A stretch of 64,000 bases of DNA. Source: Clostridia bacterium. GTDB taxonomy: Bacteria; Bacillota_A; Clostridia; Christensenellales; Aristaeellaceae. The notes beneath the pieces are model-generated. The model was not told the DNA's origin and did not search any database. It worked only from the letters and a program-made list of their open reading frames with translations. The stretch covers positions 1-64,000 of the forward strand of contig JAFWYA010000039.1 of the NCBI GenBank assembly GCA_017517815.1. The letters run 5' to 3'. Within the stretch, counting starts at the first letter, position 1. Each line of letters starts with the position of its first letter. The position numbers and the translations under genes were made by a program. Positions 39,944-48,721 of this stretch are shown here, one piece after another.

Positions 39944-40726
39944 ATGAAAGCTGAACGGGTACTGCCCGGTGTATGGCACATTCAGGGCGATATGGACGTA
40001 TGCATGACGCTGATCGAAGGCGAAAACCGCGCGCTATTGGTGGATGCAGGCTATGGTCTGAGCGATCTGGACGCCTTTGTGCGCGTGCTGACGCAAAAGC
40101 CGCTGACGGTGATTCTCACCCACGGGCATCACGACCACGCGCTGGGCGCGCGCTGCTTTGATGAAACCTGCATGTTTTCAGACGATCTGCCCGACTTTGC
40201 CACCTTTACCGCCCCCGAACAGCGCGCAAAGGTTGCGCAGCAGGCGCAGGCAAAAGGCGTAGCCGTACCGGCGGATTATCTGACTGCGCCGATTCCCGTT
40301 CCCAAGCCCCTTGAGGAAGGCGAGATCGACCTTGGCGGGCTCACTGCGCACATCATCCACTGCCCCGGCCACACGCCGGGCTCCGCCGTGGTGTATGTGC
40401 CGCAGCCTCAGCTGCTGCTGACCGCCGACGACTGGAATCCCTGCACATGGCTGTTCTTCCCGGCGGCATTGCCTGCCGAAGCCTACCGCGAAAATGTGCG
40501 CGCGCTGCTTCAGCTGCCCTTCACGCATGTGCTGTGCTCGCACCGCACCGCGCTGTATGAGCGCGCCGTGTTTGAGGATTTCTTAAACGGTCTGACCGAC
40601 GACTGTCTGCGGAATGCGCGAAAAGTGGACATGGGCTGGCCCATCGACACGCGCGAGGCCACTCCCGCCGAAGGGCAGATCTTTGTATTCGACTGGAACA
40701 AAACCAAGCTGGAGGAAAACGCATGA
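39944..40726 (+). CDS. MBL-fold metallo-hydrolase
   Basis: A 260-residue metallo-beta-lactamase-fold protein with the metal motif THGHHDHALGA (residues 59-69), the later HCPGHTPGSAV and TADDWNP, and CSHRTALY. Glyoxalase-II-like hydrolases and related esterases are the closest types. The last 4 nt overlap the start of the GH39 gene (ATGA), so the two are translationally coupled. Its context suggests removal of an ester or lactone from a xylan-derived sugar, which is inference. Confidence 0.87.
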   Translation: MKAERVLPGVWHIQGDMDVCMTLIEGENRALLVDAGYGLSDLDAFVRVLTQKPLTVILTHGHHDHALGARCFDETCMFSDDLPDFATFTAPEQRAKVAQQAQAKGVAVPADYLTAPIPVPKPLEEGEIDLGGLTAHIIHCPGHTPGSAVVYVPQPQLLLTADDWNPCTWLFFPAALPAEAYRENVRALLQLPFTHVLCSHRTALYERAVFEDFLNGLTDDCLRNARKVDMGWPIDTREATPAEGQIFVFDWNKTKLEENA

Positions 40727-42216
40727 AACACCTCAACATCGCCATTGCGCCCGACAGCCGCGCAGCATTTGCCAACAACGCCGCCTTCTGCGTAGGCACC
40801 GGCCGCATGGGACTGGCTCTGCAGCAGGAGTATCAGGATCAGCTGGCGCTGGCGCAGGATCTGGCGCATTTCAAACATATCCGCGGCCACGGCCTGTTCA
40901 GCGACGACATGGCCATCTATCAGACCTGTACCGACGCCGATGGCTGCGAACACGACGTTTACAACTTCACCTACCTTGACCGCGTGATGGACAGCTATCT
41001 TGAAAAGGGCCTGCGCCCCTTCCTGGAGCTGGGCTTCATGCCCGGCAAAATGGCCAGCGGCACGCAAACGGTATTCTACTGGAAGGGCAATGTTACCCCT
41101 CCGGCTGATGAAGCCAAATGGGTGAACATGGTCAAGGCAACGCTTACCCATCTGGCCCGCCGCTACGGCGAGGAAGAAGTCAGCCGGTGGCCCTGCGAGG
41201 TGTGGAACGAGCCCAACCTGCAGGTGTTCTGGGAAAATGCTGACAAACAGAAGTATCTGCGCCTGTACGCCATCACCTCCGTTGCTGTGAAAGAAGTGCT
41301 GCCGCGCATGCGCGTGGGCGGCCCAGCCATCTGCGGCGGTCAGGGATCGCAGGAATGGGTGGCGGATTTTCTCACCTTCTGCCGCGACAATCAGCTGCCG
41401 CTGGACTTCGTCACCCGCCACGCCTACATGGGTCAGGCCACCACGAAGGTAGGCCGCTACACCTATCACGAGATGTGCCCCGTGCAGGTGACCTACGACG
41501 AAATGAAGCGCACACGCGAGATCATCGACAGCTTCCCCGAGTACAGAGGGATGGAGCTGCATATTACCGAGTTCAACACCTCCTACAATCCCCTGTGCCC
41601 CATCCATGATACCAACTTAAACGCCGCCTACATCGCAGGCCTGCTCGCCTGCCTTGGCGACGTGGCCGCCAGCTATTCCTACTGGACCTTCGGCGACGTG
41701 TTTGAGGAGCAGGGCGTGCCGGCCCGTCCCTTCCACGGCGGCTTTGGCATGATCGCCAACCAGCTCATCATCAAGCCCACCATGTGGACGTTTGCATTCT
41801 TCAACAACCTGAAGGGTGAATGCGTGCACCGCGATGAATGCAGCGTCATCATGCGCCGTGAGGACGGCAGCTACGAAGGCGTTTTGTGGAACCTGTGCCG
41901 CACCGATACCGATGCGCTGACGGTGGATATCAGCCTGCCGATCGAAGGCAAGTATGCGCTGTGCACCCGCACGGTGGATGAAGAGTGCTGCAACCCGCTC
42001 AAGTGCTGGCACGAAATGGGCCAGCCGCAGAGCCTGACCTGTGACCAGCTTGCGTTCCTGCGGCAGGCCGGGCAGCCGCTGTGCCAGTCGCAGAGCGTGA
42101 ACGGCCCGTTCAGCCTGACCCTTGGCCGCAACGCCGTGGTGCATTTTACCCTCTCCCCCGTGCAGATGGAGACTGAATACGGCTACGATTACGACTGGTA
42201 CCGTCAGCACAGCTGA
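40723..42216 (+). CDS. xynB: GH39 beta-xylosidase
   Basis: A 497-residue clan GH-A glycosidase of family 39. The acid/base is Glu163 in EVWNEPN and the nucleophile Glu283 in HITEFNTSY; the TRHAYMG and YWTFGDVFEE blocks also fit. A C-terminal beta-sandwich follows. No signal peptide, so it acts inside the cell. Next to the GH67 alpha-glucuronidase it should hydrolyse xylo-oligosaccharides to xylose. Confidence 0.9.
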   Translation: MKHLNIAIAPDSRAAFANNAAFCVGTGRMGLALQQEYQDQLALAQDLAHFKHIRGHGLFSDDMAIYQTCTDADGCEHDVYNFTYLDRVMDSYLEKGLRPFLELGFMPGKMASGTQTVFYWKGNVTPPADEAKWVNMVKATLTHLARRYGEEEVSRWPCEVWNEPNLQVFWENADKQKYLRLYAITSVAVKEVLPRMRVGGPAICGGQGSQEWVADFLTFCRDNQLPLDFVTRHAYMGQATTKVGRYTYHEMCPVQVTYDEMKRTREIIDSFPEYRGMELHITEFNTSYNPLCPIHDTNLNAAYIAGLLACLGDVAASYSYWTFGDVFEEQGVPARPFHGGFGMIANQLIIKPTMWTFAFFNNLKGECVHRDECSVIMRREDGSYEGVLWNLCRTDTDALTVDISLPIEGKYALCTRTVDEECCNPLKCWHEMGQPQSLTCDQLAFLRQAGQPLCQSQSVNGPFSLTLGRNAVVHFTLSPVQMETEYGYDYDWYRQHS

Positions 42217-42248
42217 TGTTCAAATCCTGCACTTTTGGACACAATCCG

Positions 42249-42277
42249 TTGAAACAATCCAAATACAAAGCTATACT
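42249..42277 (+). promoter_or_regulatory. Sigma-A promoter for aconitase
   Basis: TTGAAA (42249-42254), a 17-bp spacer and TATACT (42272-42277). The transcript would begin almost directly with a stable hairpin at 42281-42308 (TAGCGGCG and complement), which may protect its 5' end. Confidence 0.65.
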
Positions 42278-42333
42278 GAATAGCGGCGAGGCATCTGCCC
42301 CGCCGCTATTTCACTCCTTTGGAGGACTTTTTC

Positions 42334-44265
42334 ATGAACGTAACACAGAAGATCCTTTCCGCCCATCTGGTATCCGGCGAGCTGATCCCCGGCAGCGAGA
42401 TCGCCATCCGCATCGATCAGACTCTCACGCAGGACTCCACCGGCACCATGGCCTATCTGCAGTTTGAGGCCATGGGCGTTGACCGCGTCAAAACGGAAAA
42501 GAGCATCGCCTATATCGACCACAACACCCTGCAGACCGGTTTTGAAAACGCCGACGACCACAAGTACATCGCCACCGTGACGGGCAAGCACGGCATTTAC
42601 CTCAGCAAGCCCGGCAACGGCATCTGCCATCAGGTACAGCTGGAGCGCATCGGCAAGCCCGGAAAAACGTTGCTTGGTTCCGACAGCCACACTCCCACCG
42701 GCGGCGCGCTGGGCATGATCGCCATCGGCGCCGGCGGACTGGACGTGGCCGTGGCCATGGGCGGCGGCGCGTACTATCTCAGCTGCCCCAGTGTGGTCAA
42801 CGTTCGTCTCACCGGCCAGCTTCAGCGCGGCGTGGCTGCCAAGGACGTCATCCTTGAGCTGCTGCGCAGGCTCAGCGTCAAGGGCGGCGTGGGCAAGGTG
42901 ATGGAATACACCGGCCCCGGTGTGAACACCCTGTCCATCCCCGAGCGTGCAACCATCACCAACATGGGCGCAGAGCTGGGCGCAACCACCAGCGTGTTCC
43001 CCTCCGACGACGTGACCGCCGCCTTCCTCAAGGCCCAGGGCCGCGCGGAGGACTTCATCCCCCTGACAGCCGATGAAGACGCCATTTACGAAGAGACCGT
43101 CGAAATCGACCTTTCCGCCCTTGTACCCATGGTGGCCCTGCCCCATATGCCCGACAACGTCAAGACGGTTGAAGAGGCCGGGCAGATCAAGGTCGATCAG
43201 GTATGCATCGGCAGCTGCACCAACTCCAGCTATCTGGACATGATGCGCGTAGCCGCCATTCTCAAGGGCAAGACCGTCCATCCCGACGTGTCGCTGGTGA
43301 TCGCACCCGGCAGCCGTCAGGTGCTGAGCATGCTCAGCAAAAACGGCGCCCTGCACGACATGATCGAAGCAGGCGCGCGCATCTGCGAAACGGCCTGCGG
43401 CTTCTGCATCGGCATGGGCCAGAGCCCGTCCACCAATGCCGTGAGCGTGCGCACCAACAACCGCAACTTCTTTGGCCGCAGCGGCACCAAATCCGCCGGT
43501 ATCTATCTGGTCAGCTGTGAAACCGCCGCCGCCACCGCCCTCACCGGCGTGCTCACCGACCCCCGCACCGTTGACGCCGATCTGAACGTCGCCATGCCGG
43601 AAAGCTTCCTCTACAACGACAACCTCATCATCCCGCCTGTGGCGGAGGATAAGGCCGCTGATGCGCAGGTCGTGCGCGGCCCCAACATCAAGCCCTTCCC
43701 CAAGGCCGACGCGCTGGCTGACAGCCTGCAGGGCAGCGTGCTTCTGAAGATGGAGGATAACATCACCACCGACCACATCATGCCCTCCGACAGCTCGCTG
43801 CTGCCCTTCCGCAGCAACATTCCCAAGCTCAGCGAACACTGTCTGGCTCCCGTCGATCCCACCTTCCCCGCCCGTGCCAGGGAGGCAGGCGGCGGCTTCC
43901 TGCTGGCCGGTCAGAACTACGGCCAGGGTTCCAGCCGCGAGCATGCCGCGCTGGTGCCGCTGTATCTGAAGATCCGCGGCGTGCTGGCCAAGAGCTTCGC
44001 CCGCATCCACCGCGCCAACCTCATCAACAACGGCATCCTGCCGCTTGAGTTTGTGAGCGAAACCGACTACGACCGTTTTGACCAGACCGACGCCATCGCC
44101 CTGCCGGGCGTCCGCCAGCTGGTGGAAAGCGGCGAGACCCTCATTCCCGTTGAGAACCTCACCAAGGGCTTCACCGTTCAGATGAAGCTGGATCTCACCG
44201 AACGTCAGCGCGGCATGATCCTCGCCGGCGGCCTCATCAACATGATCGCCCAGCAGAACAGGTGA
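42334..44265 (+). CDS. acnA: Aconitate hydratase
   Basis: A 643-residue aconitase. The Fe-S domain has the cluster cysteines in GSCTNSS and ACGFCIGMGQSP. The substrate motif GSDSHTPTGGALGMIAIG and the swivel domain motif GQNYGQGSSREHAAL with later RIHRANLINNGILPLEF are intact. It is shorter than the roughly 900-residue AcnA and fits the 640-residue clostridial type; a homoaconitase-like role is less likely. GGAGG lies 9 nt before the ATG at 42334; the upstream TTG at 42319 overlaps that site. It is monocistronic. Confidence 0.93.
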   Translation: MNVTQKILSAHLVSGELIPGSEIAIRIDQTLTQDSTGTMAYLQFEAMGVDRVKTEKSIAYIDHNTLQTGFENADDHKYIATVTGKHGIYLSKPGNGICHQVQLERIGKPGKTLLGSDSHTPTGGALGMIAIGAGGLDVAVAMGGGAYYLSCPSVVNVRLTGQLQRGVAAKDVILELLRRLSVKGGVGKVMEYTGPGVNTLSIPERATITNMGAELGATTSVFPSDDVTAAFLKAQGRAEDFIPLTADEDAIYEETVEIDLSALVPMVALPHMPDNVKTVEEAGQIKVDQVCIGSCTNSSYLDMMRVAAILKGKTVHPDVSLVIAPGSRQVLSMLSKNGALHDMIEAGARICETACGFCIGMGQSPSTNAVSVRTNNRNFFGRSGTKSAGIYLVSCETAAATALTGVLTDPRTVDADLNVAMPESFLYNDNLIIPPVAEDKAADAQVVRGPNIKPFPKADALADSLQGSVLLKMEDNITTDHIMPSDSSLLPFRSNIPKLSEHCLAPVDPTFPARAREAGGGFLLAGQNYGQGSSREHAALVPLYLKIRGVLAKSFARIHRANLINNGILPLEFVSETDYDRFDQTDAIALPGVRQLVESGETLIPVENLTKGFTVQMKLDLTERQRGMILAGGLINMIAQQNR

Positions 44266-44333
44266 GAAGGGACGGGAGGGAGGCGCTGCCTCCCTCCACC
44301 CTCCGCTCAAGGGCTTTGCCCTTGAGAATCCCA
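44266..44333 (+). repeat. Two-hairpin intergenic palindromic repeat, copy 2
   Basis: Hairpins GGAGGGAGGC-GCT-GCCTCCCTCC (44275-44297) and CTCAAGGGC-TTT-GCCCTTGAG (44306-44326), followed by AATCCCACC. It begins right after the aconitase stop codon. Confidence 0.75.
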
Positions 44334-44359
44334 CCTTTGGGAGAGGATAACATGTCATA

Positions 44360-44391
44360 AAAAGGAGCAGTGTTCTTACTGCTCCTTTTTT
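44360..44391. terminator. Bidirectional terminator between aconitase and sigG
   Basis: A 10-bp perfect stem (AAGGAGCAGT and complement), loop GTTCTT, T-run on the right and A-run on the left. Confidence 0.85.
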
Positions 44392-45173
44392 CATGCACGT
44401 CCCACGTGCTTTTTCATGTGGGTGAGGGCGTTTTTTTCAAGGCGGCTCACCTGCGCCTGGGAAATGCCGATTTCACCGGCCACTTCCATCTGGGTACGGC
44501 CCTGGAAGAAGCGCATCGTAAGGATATGTTTTTCGCGCTCTGACAAGCGGCTCATGGCTTCGCGCACGCCGATCACGTCCAGCCAGCTGTTGTCGGGCCT
44601 TTTTTCATCGGTGATCTGATCCATCAGGTACAGCGCGTCGCCGCCGTCGTTATACACGGGCTCAAACAGGCTCACCGGGTCTTGAATGGCCTCCAGTGCA
44701 AACACCACGTCCTCGCGCGGCAGGCCCAGCTCTTTGGCCAGTTCAGTCACGTCGGGCTCACGGCCCAGCTTTTCCGCCAGCCGGTCGCGGGCCTTGAGCG
44801 CCTTATAGGCTGTGTCGCGCATGGAACGGCTGACGCGGATGGCATTGTTGTCGCGCAGATACCGGCGAATCTCGCCGATGATCATGGGCACGGCATAGGT
44901 GGAAAACCGCACGTTCTGTGTCACGTCAAAGTTATCCAGCGCTTTGATCAGGCCGATGCAGCCCACCTGAAACAGGTCATCCACATTTTCGCCGCGGTTG
45001 CCAAAGCGCTGGATGACGCTGAGCACCAGCCTGAGATTGCCGCGGATGAATTCCTCGCGGGCATTGAGATCGCCGCCATGTACCAGCGGAAAAAGCTCGC
45101 GCATGCGCTCATTGGTGATCACCGGAAGCGTCGAGGTATCCACCCCGCAGATTTCGACCTTGTTCATCGCCAT
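44391..45173 (-). CDS. sigG: RNA polymerase sporulation sigma factor SigG
   Basis: A 260-residue sigma factor controlling late forespore genes. The diagnostic SigG N-terminus KVEICGVDTSTLPVITN is present. Region 2 (GNLRLVLSVIQRFGNRGENV, DDLFQVGCIGLIKALDNF, STYAVPMIIGEIRRYLRDNN), region 3 and region 4 (GRTQMEVAGEIGISQAQVSR) follow. The start at ATG 45173 has GGAGGGG 6 nt upstream. It is not linked to spoIIGA-sigE, as it is in most Firmicutes. Confidence 0.96.
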   Translation of the reverse strand: MAMNKVEICGVDTSTLPVITNERMRELFPLVHGGDLNAREEFIRGNLRLVLSVIQRFGNRGENVDDLFQVGCIGLIKALDNFDVTQNVRFSTYAVPMIIGEIRRYLRDNNAIRVSRSMRDTAYKALKARDRLAEKLGREPDVTELAKELGLPREDVVFALEAIQDPVSLFEPVYNDGGDALYLMDQITDEKRPDNSWLDVIGVREAMSRLSEREKHILTMRFFQGRTQMEVAGEIGISQAQVSRLEKNALTHMKKHVGRA

Positions 45174-45205
45174 TTTGCACCCCTCCGTACATAGGCTTGT
45201 ACCTG

Positions 45206-45235
45206 AAGTATGGAAGGAGGCGGGCGCTTTTATGC
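45206..45235 (-). promoter_or_regulatory. Candidate forespore (sigma-F/sigma-G) promoter of sigG
   Basis: On the minus strand GCATA (45235-45231), an 18-bp spacer and CATACTT (45212-45206). This resembles forespore-sigma promoters (GHATR near -35, CATNNTA near -10) and is placed 33 bp before the start codon. Confidence 0.42.
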
Positions 45236-45353
45236 CGCGCTGACACAATGCGGCAAAGGCTTTCAAACCCTGACAGGATCTGCTATGCAGGAATCCGCAG
45301 GCCCCGTGTCGAACCTGAGTAACACCATTTTGACCAGAAACGGGGCGCAGCAC

Positions 45354-46079
45354 ATGGAACAGGGCATCCATCAGCTGAAAGAGCTGATCGAAAAATCGCA
45401 GTATACGGTTTTTTTCGGCGGAGCGGGCGTGAGCACAGCCTCGGGTATTCCTGATTTCCGCAGTGCGCATGGCATTTATGCCGGTTCACAGGGCCGCAGC
45501 TACGAGGAAATGCTGTCACACGGCTATTTTATGCGCCACACCGACAGCTTCTGGGCGTTTTACAAAAACGTGATGCTCTACCCCGATGCAAAGCCCAACG
45601 CCGCGCATCATGCGCTTGCGCGTCTGGAGCAGCAGGGCAAGCTGAAGGCCGTCATCACCCAGAACATCGACGGGCTGCACCAGCTGGCCGGCAGCCAAAA
45701 TGTTTTGGAACTGCATGGAACTGTGCACCGCAACCTGTGCATGCGCTGCCCGCAGCATTTTGATCTGGCGGATGTGCTGGCACAGGAGGGCACGCCGCGC
45801 TGTCCGGAATGCGGTTCTATCATCAAGCCGGACGTTGTGCTCTACGGAGAGCAGCTGGACACGCAGGTTTTGGATGCAGCGCTTGACCACATCCGCCGCT
45901 GCGACCTGCTCATTGTGGGCGGTACGTCGCTGATTGTGCATCCGGCGGCAGGGCTCATCACCTACCGGCGCGAGGGTGTGCCGGTGGTGCTCATCAACCG
46001 CGACGCCACCCCCTACGACGACAATGCGGATCTCATCGTCCGCGGCAACATCGCGCAGGTGCTGGATGAGGCGATATAA
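45354..46079 (+). CDS. Sir2-family NAD-dependent protein deacylase (sirtuin)
   Basis: A protein of 241 residues from this start. NAD-binding GGAGVSTASGIPDFRS, ITQNIDGLHQLAG and the catalytic His in LELHGTVHRN are present. A zinc ribbon is formed by CMRC and CPEC, and the late VGGTSLIVHPAA fits. It removes acyl groups from lysines using NAD. The family N-terminus matches ATG 45354, but its ribosome site is poor; the in-frame ATG at 45285, with AGGA 7 nt upstream, would add 23 residues. Divergent from sigG. Confidence 0.9.
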   Translation: MEQGIHQLKELIEKSQYTVFFGGAGVSTASGIPDFRSAHGIYAGSQGRSYEEMLSHGYFMRHTDSFWAFYKNVMLYPDAKPNAAHHALARLEQQGKLKAVITQNIDGLHQLAGSQNVLELHGTVHRNLCMRCPQHFDLADVLAQEGTPRCPECGSIIKPDVVLYGEQLDTQVLDAALDHIRRCDLLIVGGTSLIVHPAAGLITYRREGVPVVLINRDATPYDDNADLIVRGNIAQVLDEAI

Positions 46080-46108
46080 AAAAGAACCCCATTCGGGGTT
46101 CTTTTTTT
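46078..46108. terminator. Bidirectional terminator
   Basis: A 10-bp perfect stem (AAAGAACCCC and complement), loop ATTC, with A- and T-runs on both sides; shared by the sirtuin gene and the glycosyltransferase operon. Confidence 0.88.
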
Positions 46109-47252
46109 ATTCTTCATACAGTTCCAGCCAGCTTTCGCGCACGGCGTCCCACGAATACAGCTGCGGGAACAGCGCACGTTTTTCCGCGCTCAGCGGCTGA
46201 ATGCTGCCGTTCATGGCGCGCGTGATCAGCCCGGGCAGTTCGCTGAAATCTGCAAATTCCTGCAGTTCGATGCCCATTTCGCCCAGCTGCGGATACTGCA
46301 GCCACTTGCCCTTGAGCACGCAGGCCCCGGCGTAGAGGTATTCCTGCATGCTGGCGGAGAATGCATCCGTCGTGATGGACTGCACAAACACGTCTGCACT
46401 CAGGCGCAGCATCGCGCTTTCCTCCGGGCCCATGAACCGGGTCAGCACCACGGTCTGACAGGGCAGCCGCCCGGCCATTTCGCGGGTTTGCCGCACATAG
46501 TCGGGGTCGTTTTCGCCATAGGTCTGCTGCAGCACCAGCGTCATGCGGCTGAGCGTCTCTGATGGCAGCTGGGCAAGCGCTGCAACTGCCTCGCGCTGCT
46601 GCTGGGCGGATGATGCGCTGTAGCCAATGCTCACCACAAAACGGTCAGGCGCAATACCAAAGTGCGCGCGGCACTTTTCGCGGCCATGCTCTTCCAGCGC
46701 ACGGTCGATGTCGGCATAGCCCATCTGGCCAAAGTAAAGCAGATGCGTCTTCTGCGCGATCTCCTCGCCGAAGGTATCGCGGATCATGTCCACATTCAGC
46801 TGGTTGTGCACGCTCACGGCACAGCTGCGCTTCAGATAGGGCTTCATACGGCGAAGCGCCAGAGGGCTTGAACGCATGAGGTCGCTGCCCCAGAAGCTCA
46901 CCACCCAGTGCGCGCCAAATTTGCGCGCCACACGGTCGCCCAGCGCCAGATCGCGCTGCGACAGGTAGCAGTTGTTCACCACGTCAAACGGGCCCATTTG
47001 AATGAGACTGCGTGCATTCAGCATGATGCGCGCCCACATGCGCACACGGGGAATATGGCGGATGACGGGCAGCGTGTGATGGTCATGATAGACAGTCACA
47101 TTGTTTTCGCGGTAGAAGTCGGCGTATTTGCCGCCGTCGCCCCAGATGGGAAACAGCACCACTTCATAGCCCTGCGGCAGAATAAGGTATTTCAACAGCC
47201 GCATCGTCCAGAAGCCGTCGGCATCTGCGATCATCAGCATTCGTTTTTTCAT
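46107..47252 (-). CDS. Glycosyltransferase (GT4-like)
   Basis: A 381-residue GT-B glycosyltransferase. The N-terminal domain starts MKKRMLMIADADGFWTMRLLKYL and contains WVVSFWGSDLMR. The C-terminal domain has VVSIGYSASSAQQQ and LRLSADVFVQSITTDAFSAS, placed like the donor-binding EX7E region of GT4 enzymes, though the classical glutamates are weak. It overlaps the flippase stop by 4 nt. The sugar and acceptor are unknown; surface glycan synthesis is likely because of the flippase. Confidence 0.8.
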   Translation of the reverse strand: MKKRMLMIADADGFWTMRLLKYLILPQGYEVVLFPIWGDGGKYADFYRENNVTVYHDHHTLPVIRHIPRVRMWARIMLNARSLIQMGPFDVVNNCYLSQRDLALGDRVARKFGAHWVVSFWGSDLMRSSPLALRRMKPYLKRSCAVSVHNQLNVDMIRDTFGEEIAQKTHLLYFGQMGYADIDRALEEHGREKCRAHFGIAPDRFVVSIGYSASSAQQQREAVAALAQLPSETLSRMTLVLQQTYGENDPDYVRQTREMAGRLPCQTVVLTRFMGPEESAMLRLSADVFVQSITTDAFSASMQEYLYAGACVLKGKWLQYPQLGEMGIELQEFADFSELPGLITRAMNGSIQPLSAEKRALFPQLYSWDAVRESWLELYEE

Positions 47253-48706
47253 GACTGCTTCCCCCTTCTGAAGCGTTTGAGCAATACGGCCAAAATCTGT
47301 CCAGCAGCCTTCCACAGTGTGCGGATCTCACTGCGGAACAGCAGGCAGGCTGCCGCCAGCACGCCCACAAGCAGCGCATACTTGGCAGCGCCCGTCAGCC
47401 ACAGGTTACCAAACGAGGCCACAGCCATCAGAGCGATGGTATAGGCAAGGTACCTCCAGCTTTCCAGCACCTTGTAGTACCTTTCGCCCACTCCCGAGCG
47501 CAAAAGCAGCGTCAGTACCGCGCTTGCCGCCGAGGCCAGCGCTGCGCCGGCCATGCCCATCATGGGGATGAACAAAAAACACAGCGCAATGTTGGCAGCC
47601 GCCGAAAACAGGAAGATGATCGTGGTCCAGTATGTCTTTTTGGAGATCAGGATGCCCATGCCCGTGGTTTCACCCAGGCAGTAGCAGATAGGCGACATGA
47701 ACAAAAACGGGAAAAACACCACCGACGAACGGTATGCCTTGCCCAGCAGCATGAACACCGGCGTCTGCAGAATGGTGATGCCCAGGCCAAACAGCGTCAG
47801 CATGCAGGCCATCAGCCTGTGCACGGTATAGAAGCGACGGCTGTCATCGCCCTGATAGTTTTCAAGCACATAGGGCGCCCAGTAGGTGTTAAAGCCGGTC
47901 TGGATGATGTTGATGGTGGAGGCCAGTCCCAGCGCGCTGGTATAAATGCCGGTCGCGCTGTAGCCCATAAGGTGTTTCAGAATGACCGGGCTGATGCTGG
48001 AATTGAGCCAGCTCAGCAGGCTCAGCGGCACAAGCGGCAGCGCCAGCATACCGATGGCCGCCGCGGACTTTCGGTCGGTCTGTTTGAGAAATGCCGCATC
48101 AAACCGTTTGCGCTGCACAAATACAAACACCAGTGTGAACACGCCCATCAGCGCCGTCAGGCTGATCATCGCTGCCTTGCCGACAGGACGGCTGAAGCCC
48201 ACCGCCAGATAGGCAATTTTGGTAAGCAGCACATGCAGTACGCCCTGAATGGTATACAGCAGCGCATTTTGCTCCATGCGGTAACTCAGCGCCAGAAAGC
48301 GATACACCACAAGGCTGAAGCTGTAGATTGCAAGGCATGCATATACGCTTATGTCCGGCTGACCAACAATTTCAGCGCTCACACTCTGCCAGAAAAACCC
48401 CAGCGCCAGCGTCACCAGCAGACAGAAAGCAAGCGGCACCAAAGTGCAGAACGTAAACAGCGACTTGCGGGTCATCTTTCCCGGCATTTCCCGGAAAAAG
48501 CGCACAAAAGCCTGATCCATGCCCAGATAGCAGATCGACGAAAACAGCGTGGCATAGTTGGTGAACTGGTTCAGCCGTCCCATTTCCTCGGTGGGAAACA
48601 GTCGTGTGGCGATGGGCGATGCAATAAAGCCCAGCACAAAAGAGATCCATGTCACCATGGAAAAGCCTACCATGTTTTTGAGAAATTTCAGTTTGCTCTG
48701 TTCCAT
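47249..48706 (-). CDS. Wzx-like polysaccharide flippase (MOP superfamily)
   Basis: A 485-residue membrane protein with about 12-14 helices, beginning KFLKNMVGFSMVTWISFVLGFIASPIATRLF as in oligosaccharide flippases (polysacc_synt type). It contains MGYSATGIYTSALGLASTINI, a common MOP-family element. It would move a lipid-linked glycan across the membrane. It lies 16 nt after the sensor kinase gene and is coupled to the glycosyltransferase. Confidence 0.87.
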   Translation of the reverse strand: MEQSKLKFLKNMVGFSMVTWISFVLGFIASPIATRLFPTEEMGRLNQFTNYATLFSSICYLGMDQAFVRFFREMPGKMTRKSLFTFCTLVPLAFCLLVTLALGFFWQSVSAEIVGQPDISVYACLAIYSFSLVVYRFLALSYRMEQNALLYTIQGVLHVLLTKIAYLAVGFSRPVGKAAMISLTALMGVFTLVFVFVQRKRFDAAFLKQTDRKSAAAIGMLALPLVPLSLLSWLNSSISPVILKHLMGYSATGIYTSALGLASTINIIQTGFNTYWAPYVLENYQGDDSRRFYTVHRLMACMLTLFGLGITILQTPVFMLLGKAYRSSVVFFPFLFMSPICYCLGETTGMGILISKKTYWTTIIFLFSAAANIALCFLFIPMMGMAGAALASAASAVLTLLLRSGVGERYYKVLESWRYLAYTIALMAVASFGNLWLTGAAKYALLVGVLAAACLLFRSEIRTLWKAAGQILAVLLKRFRRGKQS

Positions 48707-48721
48707 GCGGCGTCTCTCCTG

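Noticed and set aside
42271..44394. Minus-strand open frame of 707 codons opposite aconitase
   Set aside because: Shadow of the aconitase gene; composition is Gly/Ala/Val/His/Asp-rich without domains.
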